Source: Sporisorium sorghi
Lineage: Eukaryota; Basidiomycota; Ustilaginomycetes; Ustilaginales; Ustilaginaceae
NCBI GenBank assembly: GCA_023212695.1
Contig: JALCCG010000092.1
Coordinates: 1-64,000, forward strand
Reading direction: 5' to 3'
Length of the DNA: 64,000 bases
Part shown: piece after piece, positions 9,436-18,922 of the stretch
Layout: each line of letters opens with the position of its first letter
Position numbering within the stretch: the first letter of the stretch is position 1
Program-made: the position numbers and the translations under genes
The notes under the pieces: generated by a model
Databases searched by the model: none
What the model saw: only the letters and a program-made list of their open reading frames with translations
Told to the model about the DNA's origin: nothing

Positions 9436-10884
9436 TCATCGTGTTTGCTCATCATCGTACACGGTATCCACAGACTGAATCACCGCACTGCCCAGACACC
9501 AATCGCCGCGCCACAGCCCCAACACTTGACCGGGCGCCACCGCCAGCACCGGCTCCGGAAACTCGACCACATACTCTGCCCCAACCCTACTCACCACACA
9601 CTCCGTCTCCAGCTGTCGATGCCGCACCTGCGCCAGCAGCCTCACCTCCCCCTCTCCATCCTCCCTCAGCTCCGGCGGCGGCTCCCTCCAGATCCACTGC
9701 ACATCCTTTACATACAGCTGGTGACACAGAAGCATCGGATGCCACTTGCCCTGCACCACGGTAATCCTATTGCTGGTTACGTCCTTCTTCGCCACATAAT
9801 ACTTGCTGGTCGCGCCGCGGATGCGCGCGCCCTGTCCGACCGTGAGCGTGTGCAGCCCGCGGTGGGTCGCGACGACGTGTCCGTGCTCGTCGACGATCTC
9901 GCCTGGGCTGGAGGCGATGTAGCCGCCAAGAAAGCTCGAGAACCCCTGCGTGTTGGACACGCCTTTGGCGCCGTCTGAGCCGCGCGGGCCGACGAAGCAG
10001 ATGCCCATCGATTCGCGGCGCTCGGCGGTGGGGAGGGCGTGTTTCTTGGCCAGCTCGCGCACTTGGCTTTTGAGCAGGTGGGCGAGCGGGAAGTGCGCGT
10101 GCGCCAGCCGATCCTCTAAAACGGACGAGAGGTAGTACGTTTGGTCCTTGGTGCGGTCGAGGGCGCGTGTGAGCATCGGTCGCGGTGAGTGGTCGTCGGT
10201 TGGCTCGCTCCATGCTACATGGGCGTAGTGTCCCGTCGCCAGCCAGGTTTTCTTCCCCGCCCTGACATCACCAGTCGTAGTGGAGGAGGGGAGCAGCCGG
10301 TCCATGAGAGCGCCAAACTTGATCTCCCTATTGCAGCTCACGTCCGGATTCGGCGTCGTCCCCTGTCGCCAATCGTCCAGCGCCGGCTCAAATACCTGCG
10401 TCCAGTACTCCCTGCTGAGGTCCACCATCTTGACGGGAATGTTGCCCAGGTGCCGACACACCGCCTGCACGTCGTGCCAGTCGCGCTGCCACGCACACCC
10501 CGTCGCACCGCCAGAGCCCGGCTCCATACTGCCTGATTCGTCGAGCTCGTTCCAGTTGCGCATGAAGACGGCTTCCAGGTCAAAGTGCCCGGACTGCGCG
10601 AGGAGGAGCGCGGTGACTGAGGAGTCGACGCCGCCGGAGAGCGCGACGATGATGCGGTCGCCCTTTTGCGGGCCGTGCGGTGGCAGAGGCGTGGCGTCGG
10701 TGGAGGTGCTGAGGTGACGATCGAGTCGTCTGCATCTTCCGGAGCCAAAAAGAGTTCTCCGAGCCGTACCGAGTCCGCTGCTGCTGTACTTTCTTGAAGA
10801 GATCGCTATCCTCGCTATCGTCGGCGGTAGAGAAGCGGACACACCGCCCAGCGTCGGGAATCGAAGGCAGATCCTGACCGTCAT
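9436..10884 (-). CDS. SLM3: Mitochondrial tRNA-specific 2-thiouridylase
   Basis: 482 aa, MnmA/TrmU family (yeast Slm3/Mtu1, human TRMU). It forms the 2-thio group of the wobble uridine of mitochondrial tRNAs for Lys, Glu and Gln. Visible features: an Arg/Ser-rich N-terminal 60 residues without acids, fitting a mitochondrial presequence; the ATP pyrophosphatase P-loop SGGVDSS at 83-89; TPNPDVSCNREIKFG at 177-191 with the first catalytic Cys at 184; the ATGHYA motif at 217-222; DQTYYL at 247-252; and ESMGICFVG at 291-299 with the second catalytic Cys at 296. The C-terminal beta-barrel region is intact. The length matches fungal homologues. The start ATG at 10884 is the only one that keeps the presequence. 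Confidence 0.93.
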   Translation of the reverse strand: MTVRICLRFPTLGGVSASLPPTIARIAISSRKYSSSGLGTARRTLFGSGRCRRLDRHLSTSTDATPLPPHGPQKGDRIIVALSGGVDSSVTALLLAQSGHFDLEAVFMRNWNELDESGSMEPGSGGATGCAWQRDWHDVQAVCRHLGNIPVKMVDLSREYWTQVFEPALDDWRQGTTPNPDVSCNREIKFGALMDRLLPSSTTTGDVRAGKKTWLATGHYAHVAWSEPTDDHSPRPMLTRALDRTKDQTYYLSSVLEDRLAHAHFPLAHLLKSQVRELAKKHALPTAERRESMGICFVGPRGSDGAKGVSNTQGFSSFLGGYIASSPGEIVDEHGHVVATHRGLHTLTVGQGARIRGATSKYYVAKKDVTSNRITVVQGKWHPMLLCHQLYVKDVQWIWREPPPELREDGEGEVRLLAQVRHRQLETECVVSRVGAEYVVEFPEPVLAVAPGQVLGLWRGDWCLGSAVIQSVDTVYDDEQTR

Positions 10885-11202
10885 CTGCTCTTCTGTCTTC
10901 CCTCGATGCTATGCGTTCGTGCTCGTCGTGATCATGGTCTAGTCATGCGCCTCTTGCTGTGTGATGGTGGCAAAGAAGTAAATTGTGACACTCAAAAACC
11001 AGGCAAAAATCTCCACTTTGCTCAGATCCCGAGGAAGAACGAAAAAAAGCATAGCCGCGGATCACTTCAGAGACCATCAAAGCAAACACACAGTCTCGCC
11101 TCGTCTCGTCTCCCATCAATCTCTCAGTCGCACCTTGTTTGTTCGGAAAGCGACCGAGGCTGAAGATGGAGTATGACATTGCAATCGCCAAAACACAGCG
11201 CC
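10885..11202. other. Intergenic region upstream of SLM3
   Basis: About 320 bp between SLM3 and MIF2. No ORF or repeat of note was seen. Confidence 0.5.
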
Positions 11203-13596
11203 TCAATATCTGCGAAACACGCGTTTCTTGGTCTTGGTCTTGATCTGCCGACTCGTCTCAAAGTCGTCCTCGTCGCTCTCCTCGGCATCGCTGTCTGCGG
11301 TCAACGTAGGTTCGCGCACTGTCGCTGGCCTCCCCTTGACCGCCTCAGTCCTCGCCTTCTTGGCTGCCGTCGGATGCCTATCCTCCCTCTCCTCCTCATC
11401 TTCATCTGAGTACTCGCCCGCATACCTCCCCGCACCAACCCCGGCCAGCACCGCCCCGGTCCCCACCAACCCAGGCGTGCCATAACTCGTATCCGACATC
11501 TGCGTAAACGTCGTCAGATCGCCCGCGTTCGCCTTCTTGGTCTTCCTGCACTGAGCAAAGAACAGATGCACGTCGCGATGGCAGATGTTCTCGAGCGAAT
11601 ACGTGTTGCCCGCTGGTACCTGAAAAATACCCTGCGGGCCGACGATGAAGCTTTTCCGGTGCACTGTGGCACGCAGCGCGCCTTGGAGGACGCAGAAGAC
11701 AAAGCTGTTATCTTTGCTCGGTTTGGTGGGCTTGCGTGAACCTGGTGGTAGCTCGAGCACGCCCGTGGCCATGAGGCCGCCGCAGTTGAACAGCTTTTCG
11801 AAGCGAAACTCCTGGTTGGCGGCGGCGCGCGGGTGCTGCGAGGCGCGCGTGCGCACCACGCTCATCTCCACCTCGAGCCCGGCATCGTCGTCGATCACCA
11901 GCCCCGTCTCGACGGTCTTGTCGTCCCAGCCGTCCTCGACGTGCACCGTGTCCGCGGTGGGATCGAGCTGCATCCACCCGTCGTCGTCGAGTTCGGGCAT
12001 CTCGGGCGTCTGCGTCAGCCGCGGCGTACGCTCCTCGCTCTTCCGGTCCACCTTGCGTCGGCTTCCAGCAGAAGGAGCACGCGCACGTCGCGTGTCCGCA
12101 AACGTGCCCTCGCCAGGGGCCCGCGGCACGCGGATCACCTCCTTCACGTCAAGCACTGGCACGCGCTTGCGCACGAGCATCATCGACGGGTCGTCTTCAA
12201 ACTCGTCCTCGCCAGGTCGGTGAGAGCGACGCAGCTCGTCGGCGGTTTGGCCGGTAGGCAGACTCGGTCGGCCGTAGCGGATGCGCTCGCCTCGCCAGTA
12301 TTCGAGCGGTGCGAAGCGTTGTCGCGTGCTTCGTCGGACGCCGTTCTCGTTGTAGACGGTCGCGTCGCGAGGTTGAGACCGCACTCGCTCGACTACTTCG
12401 CCTGCTGCTGGTTTGGGTTTGGGTTTTGGCTTGGAGCCGCTTGCAGCTGGACGTGCCTTCTTTGTGGTTGCGGATGCTGAGCTGGCTTTCTCGACAGGTG
12501 CAGTCTTGGCAGGCCGACCTCGCTTGCGCTTCGGCGGCTCGGGTGCTGCTGGTGGTGGCGTCGGGGACTGTGGAGGATAGTATTGTTGCTCGGGCTCGTC
12601 GCAGTCGAGTCCATATGGGTCCTCAAGCTCTGGCTCGTATTCAGGACTTGAACTCTTTCGTGGACGTGCTCGCTTGCGTTTGGGAGATGGCGCCGCTGGA
12701 GCGGATATAGTAGGCTTCTCTGGTGCCCTCTTTTGAGTCACAGTCGGTCGTTTCGGTGATCTGGGCTGTGCTGCTGAGGCTTTTGTTTTTGTTGTCGATG
12801 TTGCCGCCGTCTTGAGGGGCGAAGGCCGCACGGGAACAATCTCGTAGTCACTCACGACGCCGAGATCTTCTTCATCGTCATCGTACGCAGACTCGAGCCG
12901 GTGCTGGATGCTGGCCAGAATGCGGTCGTCTTCCGAGTCTTCGAGGTCGACTGCTGATGGCTCTTTGCCTTTGCCCTTTGCTTTTGATGATGGTAGAGTT
13001 CCAGCTTTGCGTGCCGAGAGCCCTCGTTCTGGGATGCTTGGAGTTGGCGGTGCATGCAGAGCCTGCCCATCGTCTGCATTGTCGTCATTACCCAACGCTA
13101 CCAGGTCGAAGCTCCTCGATCCCGTCGACAGATTTGGCAAATCAAAGTCATCGTCGCCATCGTCTGCTAGCGTTATATTCGCATGCGCTCTCCCGCTCCG
13201 AGCTGATGAGCTATTCGCAGCTGCAGCCGCTGACGCCCTTGCCGAGCGCAGCATCGACCTGGGTGAAGGCGCCGAGCTGTTCTGGATGTCCATCATGCTG
13301 CTGCTCGATGCCGCGGGTCGATTGCGTCCATTGACACCTCCAGCGTGCGAACGCCGACGGAAGCGCGTCTCGTCGAAAGAGTCGTAGTCGTCTTCGTCGT
13401 CATCGTCGTCATCGTCATCGTATTGCTGCTCGTCTTGCTGGTCGGGCCGATGCTGTTCTAGTGCGGCCCGACTCGCCTTGTAGAAGGCCTCCAAGTCTTC
13501 GAAGCCATCCTGGTCTCTGGCGACGGCCGAAAGCCGCAGTCCGGTCCGTGATCCTACGCCAGGCTCGTGGAAGCGACGAGAGGCTTGTGGCGCCAT
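11203..13596 (-). CDS. MIF2: CENP-C/Mif2 inner kinetochore protein
   Basis: 797 aa. CENP-C binds the CENP-A nucleosome and links centromeric chromatin to the Mis12 complex. Order of parts: an N-terminal Mif2-like box at 8-24 (RFHEPGVGSRTGLRL), as in other fungal Mif2 proteins; an acidic run at 59-70; a long disordered basic region with two AT-hook-like patches (KRKRARPRK near 307-315, KRKRGRPAK near 356-364); the signature CENP-C motif at 421-443 (RRSTRQRFAPLEYWRGERIR), which contacts CENP-A and H2A/H2B; and a C-terminal cupin dimerisation domain at about 598-685 ending in LENICHRDVHLFFAQC. The tail after the cupin is acidic and then basic. The length exceeds yeast Mif2 (549 aa) because of disordered linkers. 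The start is supported by the N-terminal box directly after the ATG. Confidence 0.95.
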   Translation of the reverse strand: MAPQASRRFHEPGVGSRTGLRLSAVARDQDGFEDLEAFYKASRAALEQHRPDQQDEQQYDDDDDDDDEDDYDSFDETRFRRRSHAGGVNGRNRPAASSSSMMDIQNSSAPSPRSMLRSARASAAAAANSSSARSGRAHANITLADDGDDDFDLPNLSTGSRSFDLVALGNDDNADDGQALHAPPTPSIPERGLSARKAGTLPSSKAKGKGKEPSAVDLEDSEDDRILASIQHRLESAYDDDEEDLGVVSDYEIVPVRPSPLKTAATSTTKTKASAAQPRSPKRPTVTQKRAPEKPTISAPAAPSPKRKRARPRKSSSPEYEPELEDPYGLDCDEPEQQYYPPQSPTPPPAAPEPPKRKRGRPAKTAPVEKASSASATTKKARPAASGSKPKPKPKPAAGEVVERVRSQPRDATVYNENGVRRSTRQRFAPLEYWRGERIRYGRPSLPTGQTADELRRSHRPGEDEFEDDPSMMLVRKRVPVLDVKEVIRVPRAPGEGTFADTRRARAPSAGSRRKVDRKSEERTPRLTQTPEMPELDDDGWMQLDPTADTVHVEDGWDDKTVETGLVIDDDAGLEVEMSVVRTRASQHPRAAANQEFRFEKLFNCGGLMATGVLELPPGSRKPTKPSKDNSFVFCVLQGALRATVHRKSFIVGPQGIFQVPAGNTYSLENICHRDVHLFFAQCRKTKKANAGDLTTFTQMSDTSYGTPGLVGTGAVLAGVGAGRYAGEYSDEDEEEREDRHPTAAKKARTEAVKGRPATVREPTLTADSDAEESDEDDFETSRQIKTKTKKRVFRRY

Positions 13597-14279
13597 CGGT
13601 CCTTTTCAGCCGAATGAATCGAGTGTGATGCGACTAGGGTGCTGTCTCGAAGATCCCGTTACGATGTGGATGTCAAGGTGAGGGGTGGGAGGCAAAGTGA
13701 TGGCCTTCGGCTACCAGATGGCCGGTTCGAAAAGTAGGAGTTGAATGCGCGCAGCAGAGATGGCTGCAACAGGGTATATGGATAGATGGGTGCCAGAGTG
13801 TCGCCTTCAAAGGCGTATCATTTCGACGATGATGTTGGTGTCGAGAGTGGATGGAAGCATGTCGACAAGGCAGACAAACAAGCAACATCTGCAGCTGCAC
13901 TTGGTTTTTGTTCTGTTGTGTTGTTGCTTCTGACGCGCCTCAAAAATTCATGATTGCCCCCACGCGTTCAAGGGTCCAACTTTTTTTGGGATCTTTCACT
14001 CGCCTCAAAGAGCAGCCTCGGTATGTCGACGGCAGCTCAAAGCAGCTTCAAGCAGCTTCTTGAGCGGCTAGATAGTGTTTCGTAGGTGCATCGGATGTAC
14101 GTGGCGAGCAAATATGATCTTGAAGGTATGTGCGAGTATGAAGTGGCTGCAAAATGCTGTTTCTAAACGGTCTAAAATGAGTCCTGATGCGTAGCGGAAA
14201 TGAAAAGATGAAGTTTTGCGTCGAAGGATGTCTAATTTGTGTGTTGCGGGAGATGCAAAGAGATGGAGGAGCGAGGACA
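13597..14279. other. Intergenic region, MIF2 promoter and DPB11 3' end
   Basis: About 680 bp between two minus-strand genes. No coding potential, repeat or RNA gene was recognised. Confidence 0.5.
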
Positions 14280-17200
14280 TCAACGTCTCGCCAACGGCTG
14301 TCGACGCACCACGGGCCGTTTGGAGGGACTCTCGCGGTAGTGTCTGCCCTGCCTTCCAGCACCAGAGCTATCTTCGGAAGTGCGTTTGCGAGATCCATTG
14401 GCCTGTGCTGCCGCACCACCAATGCTGTCCATCTCGATGTCTTCCGTCTGATCGCCAGCGTCGTTTGCCATGGAAGACGTGCTCTCGTCTGTGTCCACAC
14501 CTCGAGCTGGCTGTTGCTGATGCTGCTGCTGATGATGATCAAGCATCTTGAGAAGCTTGTTGCGCTCTCGCAGCGCGGCAGGATCGTCGTACACGATGCG
14601 AATGCTTGCATCAAAGCTCGGGCCCGTCTGGCTGTTGGGCGGCAGGGCCACGTCCTTGTCCATGCCGAGCGAGTATCCCTGCGCCGCGGCCTCGGCAGCT
14701 CGCTGAGCATCGAGTTGCGCCTGCGCCTCGAGCACCTTTTCGGGAGCGAGCATGGCGCCTTCTGTTGTACTGTTGGCGCTCGACTTGAAATCGTCGGAGC
14801 GGTGCTTGCGCGCGCGAGGCGGGAGTCGATTCTTCTTGCGATTGCCTTGAGCTAGAGTGCGGCTGCGCAGGAGCTCCATGACTTCGTCGGCTGATGCGAT
14901 CTGGTCTTTGGCCTTCTTGAGAAGGTCCACTTGCTTCGAAGGGGCCATATGCTTCTCTGGTACCGCGAAGCTGGTCCCGCGCACTTCGCCCACGGGAGCA
15001 TCGTCATCGTCGGCCGGCTCGCCTTCGAAGAGCGTCTGACTCGAGGGCGCAAGGTCGGTGTCGTCCGCATCAATACCAAGATGACCTTCGGGCGCATGAC
15101 CGCTGAGCGTCACATCAGCATCAAAGTCTAGATCGCGCACCAGCTCGTCCGCTTCGTTGTCGTCGTGCACCGCTTCAACCTCCTCCGATCGACCTCTGGT
15201 GCGCGGCGCGGGCGCTGCATCATCTTTGCCGACGAGTGCATCGTCGAGCGTTCGTCTCGCTGCGTCTGCCGAAATGGAACGATGCCACGGCTTGGCGGCA
15301 GCGACGAGTTCGGCCTGCGTCTGCTGGCTAGCCTGTGCGGCTTGAGGTCTGGCCTTGTGCTGCATCGTGGATTGCGACGCCTGCGAAAGAAAGTTGCCGC
15401 TGGCAGATCCATCGGAATTGGACAGCACAGTGAGGAGCGACCGCGAAGGATCCATGGAAGAAGGGAAGAGGCCCTCATCGACGCGAATGCCCTGCTCGAT
15501 GCACTTGTCGAGCCACGTCGGGTGAACGAGGAATGCGCCACTCTCAAGCTCCTTAGCTTGGCGAGGCAGTCCCGCACCTCGATGGAGGAGATGCGTGGTG
15601 GACTCGTTTGCCTGTGCCTGCCAGCGTGCTCCGAGCTGCAAGACTTTACGTTCGAGAGCGACGCTCTGCGAAGCCAAGACCTTGGATCTGGACACGGTGC
15701 AGCCTGCCAACGGCAGATCCGCCTCGGCCACTGCGTCAACATTCTGTTGTTCGTTGGTGTGGCTGCTGGATGCAGTGTTGTTGCTACTGGCGGTCAAGGT
15801 CGAGGAGAATTGCTCGGGAATCGCGATCGAGATGGGCGGCGGAACCAGGCGACCCGTCAATCTTGCCTTGATGATGAACTCGAGTCCGACGACGGGGACG
15901 CCGCAGCTGCGCGCTCGCTGAGCACGTCGTCCGTCGAAGCTCTCCTGCGTAGCGCAGAGGACGTGCGTGAGCGATTCGCCTTTCATCTGCTTGGCTACGC
16001 TGCCTCCCATCTCTGCGATGAGCTTCTGTGCATGGTAGAGCTCGGGCGAGTCGGGATCGAAACCGAGCAGCAGCAGCCTCATTTGACCACCGTCGTGCAG
16101 GGGCAGCTTCACTTGAGCGGGAAGAGCGGCAAAGTACGCGTGCGGCTCGACGTAGGTCTCGTGGTGAAGGCAGTACTCGATCCAGAAGTGCAGTACGGGC
16201 AGGACGTCGGCATCGTCGAGGGCGCGGATGGAGGCGGGAGATGCCTTTGGTTCTACTACGACAAAGTCGGGCGAGGTTGCGGAGGTTTGGTGGAGAAGCG
16301 TGGCGCCATTGTCGTGCAGGGCCTGCTCGAGCACCTGTTTGCGCTGGGGATCGTTGAGGCAGACTTTGAAGCTCTTGGAATGGAAGCAACCCTGGGTGGA
16401 AGTGTTTCGGGTATCTTGGGTTGCGGTGGCTGGGCTGGGATGCGGCAAGGTGACGAACGTGTTGCTGGACTTGCGCATGGTGATGGGTGCGGCGGTAGAA
16501 GTGGATAGTGCGGGTGCGGGTGAGAAGCTGGAGGCGCGGGACATGCCCAAGAGGCTTTTGCGATGGGTATTGAGTGGGGCTGAGGTGGATGCAGTGGGAG
16601 CAGAAGGAAGGGCGGAAGGGATTGCAGTCGGAGAGGAGGATGTGGATGCGGAAGCGGAAGGCGTTGGCTTGCCAGGTGCGTGAGATGCAAGTGGAGTCGC
16701 GGCGTCTCGAGTTGGTCTCGAGTTGCCTTTGAGTTGGGAGAGGATGTTGTCAAATGATTTTTCGGCAGCAGCAGCAGCAGCAGCTTTCTGTCTGGAGCCT
16801 ATTGTGATGGGCTGCTCGTCGTCTTGGTCGTGTGCTTGAATTGCACCGTTGGAGCGAGAATTACGCGCATGCGGGTCTGAGTCGGCGAGGGCCGATTTGG
16901 ATCGATTGGAAGAAGCAAAGGGACCTTGGAAAGGCACGGCGACGGGCTCCTGCTGGCGAACGAAGGGCGAAGGAAGCTTAGTACGAGCGTTTTGGATGAG
17001 GGCGGTGCGCTCCTTCTGATCTGGAAGCTTGGCAAAGATCGAGTAAGTTTGCTCGCTGAGACAGCCTGCAGCCTGCTGACAGTCTTGAAGCCACTCTGGA
17101 CGGACGGCCAAGATGCGCGAGGCAGCCTGTTCTCGCGTACCGTTTCTTCCGTGCCTGGCTCGGTCGAGAAAGTGAAGAAGATGATGTACGCTGCTGGAAG

Positions 17201-17855
17201 CGTTGGGATCGGCAGAGGCAGAGACGAGGTGGGTGATAGTGCCGTCAAAGCGGAGCTCATCGGATACAGTGGCTCCTAGCTCGGTTGCGAGAGCGACGAG
17301 GTTGCGGCGTTGTGCGCCCGCCAAGGCAGAGAAGCAGATAGTGGTGTTGCTCAAGGCGGGGAGCTGATGTCGAAGCTCGAGCTCTTGAGCGTCGACGTCT
17401 TCACCCGATAGCCAAGCTTGACGCACCTCGAGAATCCAATCTGGACTGACGATGTGCATACCCAGCTCGAGAGCGAAGCGATACTTTTCAGAGCCGGGAC
17501 GATCTGCGATGAGGTGGGTGACGTCTTCGGTGAGGTTGCCCTCGACTCTGGCACCAAGCTCGCGAGCGTACTGCGTCAACGTGGCCTTTGCATCGCCGAG
17601 GCCAGTGATGGATATGATTGCGCCCTTGAGTGGACGAGCCGAGGAACCGATGAAATCGGCATCCAAGTGGGCGCCATGGTCGCGGCCATCGTCTCGAAGT
17701 TGGCGAAAGTGAGCGGCATCCTCGCGGTCATCGAGAAGGTCGTCGTTCTGGTGGCGAGATGGCCTTGTTGATGACGATGCCGAGTCTCTTTGGGCAGGAC
17801 GAAGCTTGACGTTTGGGATCTTTGTGGACCTATGCGCCCTTGCTGACCTGTTCAT
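14280..17855 (-). CDS. DPB11: BRCT-repeat replication initiation and checkpoint scaffold (Dpb11/Rad4/Cut5)
   Basis: 1191 aa. Dpb11/Rad4 bridges CDK-phosphorylated Sld2 and Sld3 to start replication and activates the ATR checkpoint. BRCT1 at about 75-152 (LKGAIISITG... EDVTHLIA... IVSPDWI... GEDVD) and BRCT2 at about 170-262 closely follow the first pair of fission yeast Rad4. After a 230-residue disordered linker come BRCT3 (about 492-572) and BRCT4 (about 592-672), then a fifth BRCT-like unit at about 715-795 (LPLAGCTVSRSKVLASQ... THLLHRGA... FLVHPTWLDKCI). The C-terminal 390 residues are acidic and then basic, ending RRQPLARR, reminiscent of the basic end of Rad4. Yeast Dpb11 and Rad4 have four BRCT domains, so the fifth is notable. 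The gene lies next to MIF2 in the same direction and may be cell-cycle regulated through the repeat at 18125-18190. Confidence 0.9.
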   Translation of the reverse strand: MNRSARAHRSTKIPNVKLRPAQRDSASSSTRPSRHQNDDLLDDREDAAHFRQLRDDGRDHGAHLDADFIGSSARPLKGAIISITGLGDAKATLTQYARELGARVEGNLTEDVTHLIADRPGSEKYRFALELGMHIVSPDWILEVRQAWLSGEDVDAQELELRHQLPALSNTTICFSALAGAQRRNLVALATELGATVSDELRFDGTITHLVSASADPNASSSVHHLLHFLDRARHGRNGTREQAASRILAVRPEWLQDCQQAAGCLSEQTYSIFAKLPDQKERTALIQNARTKLPSPFVRQQEPVAVPFQGPFASSNRSKSALADSDPHARNSRSNGAIQAHDQDDEQPITIGSRQKAAAAAAAEKSFDNILSQLKGNSRPTRDAATPLASHAPGKPTPSASASTSSSPTAIPSALPSAPTASTSAPLNTHRKSLLGMSRASSFSPAPALSTSTAAPITMRKSSNTFVTLPHPSPATATQDTRNTSTQGCFHSKSFKVCLNDPQRKQVLEQALHDNGATLLHQTSATSPDFVVVEPKASPASIRALDDADVLPVLHFWIEYCLHHETYVEPHAYFAALPAQVKLPLHDGGQMRLLLLGFDPDSPELYHAQKLIAEMGGSVAKQMKGESLTHVLCATQESFDGRRAQRARSCGVPVVGLEFIIKARLTGRLVPPPISIAIPEQFSSTLTASSNNTASSSHTNEQQNVDAVAEADLPLAGCTVSRSKVLASQSVALERKVLQLGARWQAQANESTTHLLHRGAGLPRQAKELESGAFLVHPTWLDKCIEQGIRVDEGLFPSSMDPSRSLLTVLSNSDGSASGNFLSQASQSTMQHKARPQAAQASQQTQAELVAAAKPWHRSISADAARRTLDDALVGKDDAAPAPRTRGRSEEVEAVHDDNEADELVRDLDFDADVTLSGHAPEGHLGIDADDTDLAPSSQTLFEGEPADDDDAPVGEVRGTSFAVPEKHMAPSKQVDLLKKAKDQIASADEVMELLRSRTLAQGNRKKNRLPPRARKHRSDDFKSSANSTTEGAMLAPEKVLEAQAQLDAQRAAEAAAQGYSLGMDKDVALPPNSQTGPSFDASIRIVYDDPAALRERNKLLKMLDHHQQQHQQQPARGVDTDESTSSMANDAGDQTEDIEMDSIGGAAAQANGSRKRTSEDSSGAGRQGRHYRESPSKRPVVRRQPLARR

Positions 17856-18922
17856 GTCGAGGTAGCCGTGTCGCTGATTCGAACAGGCATAGGGATAGAG
17901 CTTCTAGACGAAATGCCGGGGAAGAATGGGGGTTGCCTGCGACAGCGTAGGAAGATGCGATGGCTGAAGCGACGATATGAGATAAGCAAGCAGGACCTAT
18001 GTTTGCTGCTGCGGAAGCGGATGAGTAGTGTCGATAAGGTGATGCTGGTTTAGGGTATGATGGATGATATCGTCGTCGTAGTGTCGAATGGTGTTTTATT
18101 TTGTCTCTGTTTGACGTGCGTGTGTTTTACGCGAGTTTTACGCGAGTTTTACGCGAGTTTTACGCGAGTTTTACGCGAGTTTTACGCGAGTTTTCAAAGC
18201 TGAGATATCCAACACTCGTCCCGTAAATTGCAATTCATTGCTCGACCGCGTTGCAGCAGGAGCGAGCAGTGAGCAGCGAGCAGCGAGCAGCGAGCAGCAG
18301 GAGCAATCTGTACATGACGGCTTCTACTTGTCTCATCTGCAGATGCTCTCCTCTCCTCTTTACATCCACTGTAGCTTGGTATGACGCTGTTTACGCTTGT
18401 CACAGTTGCAATGCAGATCCATGATCGGGCTACCTGCGTCAAATCGGGGCTAGATTCATTTCCGATAACCGCCTTGCGATGCTCAGATTTCAAGTCCGAA
18501 ATTGGCCTCGCCAGGCGCAGTTTGTGAGTCAATCGGGTGAGACAGCGAGTCAGTCAGTCAGTCAGCCAGCAGAACAGTCTCACGCGCACAGTCACTCAGC
18601 TGCAGCTGCAGCCTCAGTCTCTCACTCTCACTCCACCTGCCTATCTCCAGCACACCGAAACACGCAAGAGCCGCTTGTTCACTTCTCTTTCTTTCTCTCC
18701 TTCACACCATCATCACCAGTCAAACAACTCATCACAATTACGGAACAGCATAGCAATCAACTTGACAGCTTATTCGCGTCGGACCTGGATCCGCGATCCC
18801 ACTTCATCCACCACCACCACCATCATCATCATCATTACCACCGCACCGCTCGAACCAAGTGCGGATCCCACCTTCACGTACGCATCTCATCCTCCTCCTC
18901 TGACCCTCCAAGCAGCACTGAC
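17856..18922. other. Divergent promoter region between DPB11 and the LisH gene
   Basis: About 1.07 kb. It contains the 11-bp tandem repeat at 18125-18190, a GCGAGCA-type simple repeat near 18262-18300, and a GTCA repeat near 18549-18564. The stretch from 18479 is open in frame with the LisH gene but is repetitive (Ser/His/Gln) and is best read as 5' leader. Confidence 0.6.
18125..18190. repeat. Six perfect 11-bp tandem copies of TTTTACGCGAG
   Basis: Units start at 18125, 18136, 18147, 18158, 18169 and 18180, all identical, and are followed by a partial TTTT. Each unit carries the core ACGCGA, one base from the MluI cell-cycle box ACGCGT. The array ends 270 bp upstream of the DPB11 start. Confidence 0.95.
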
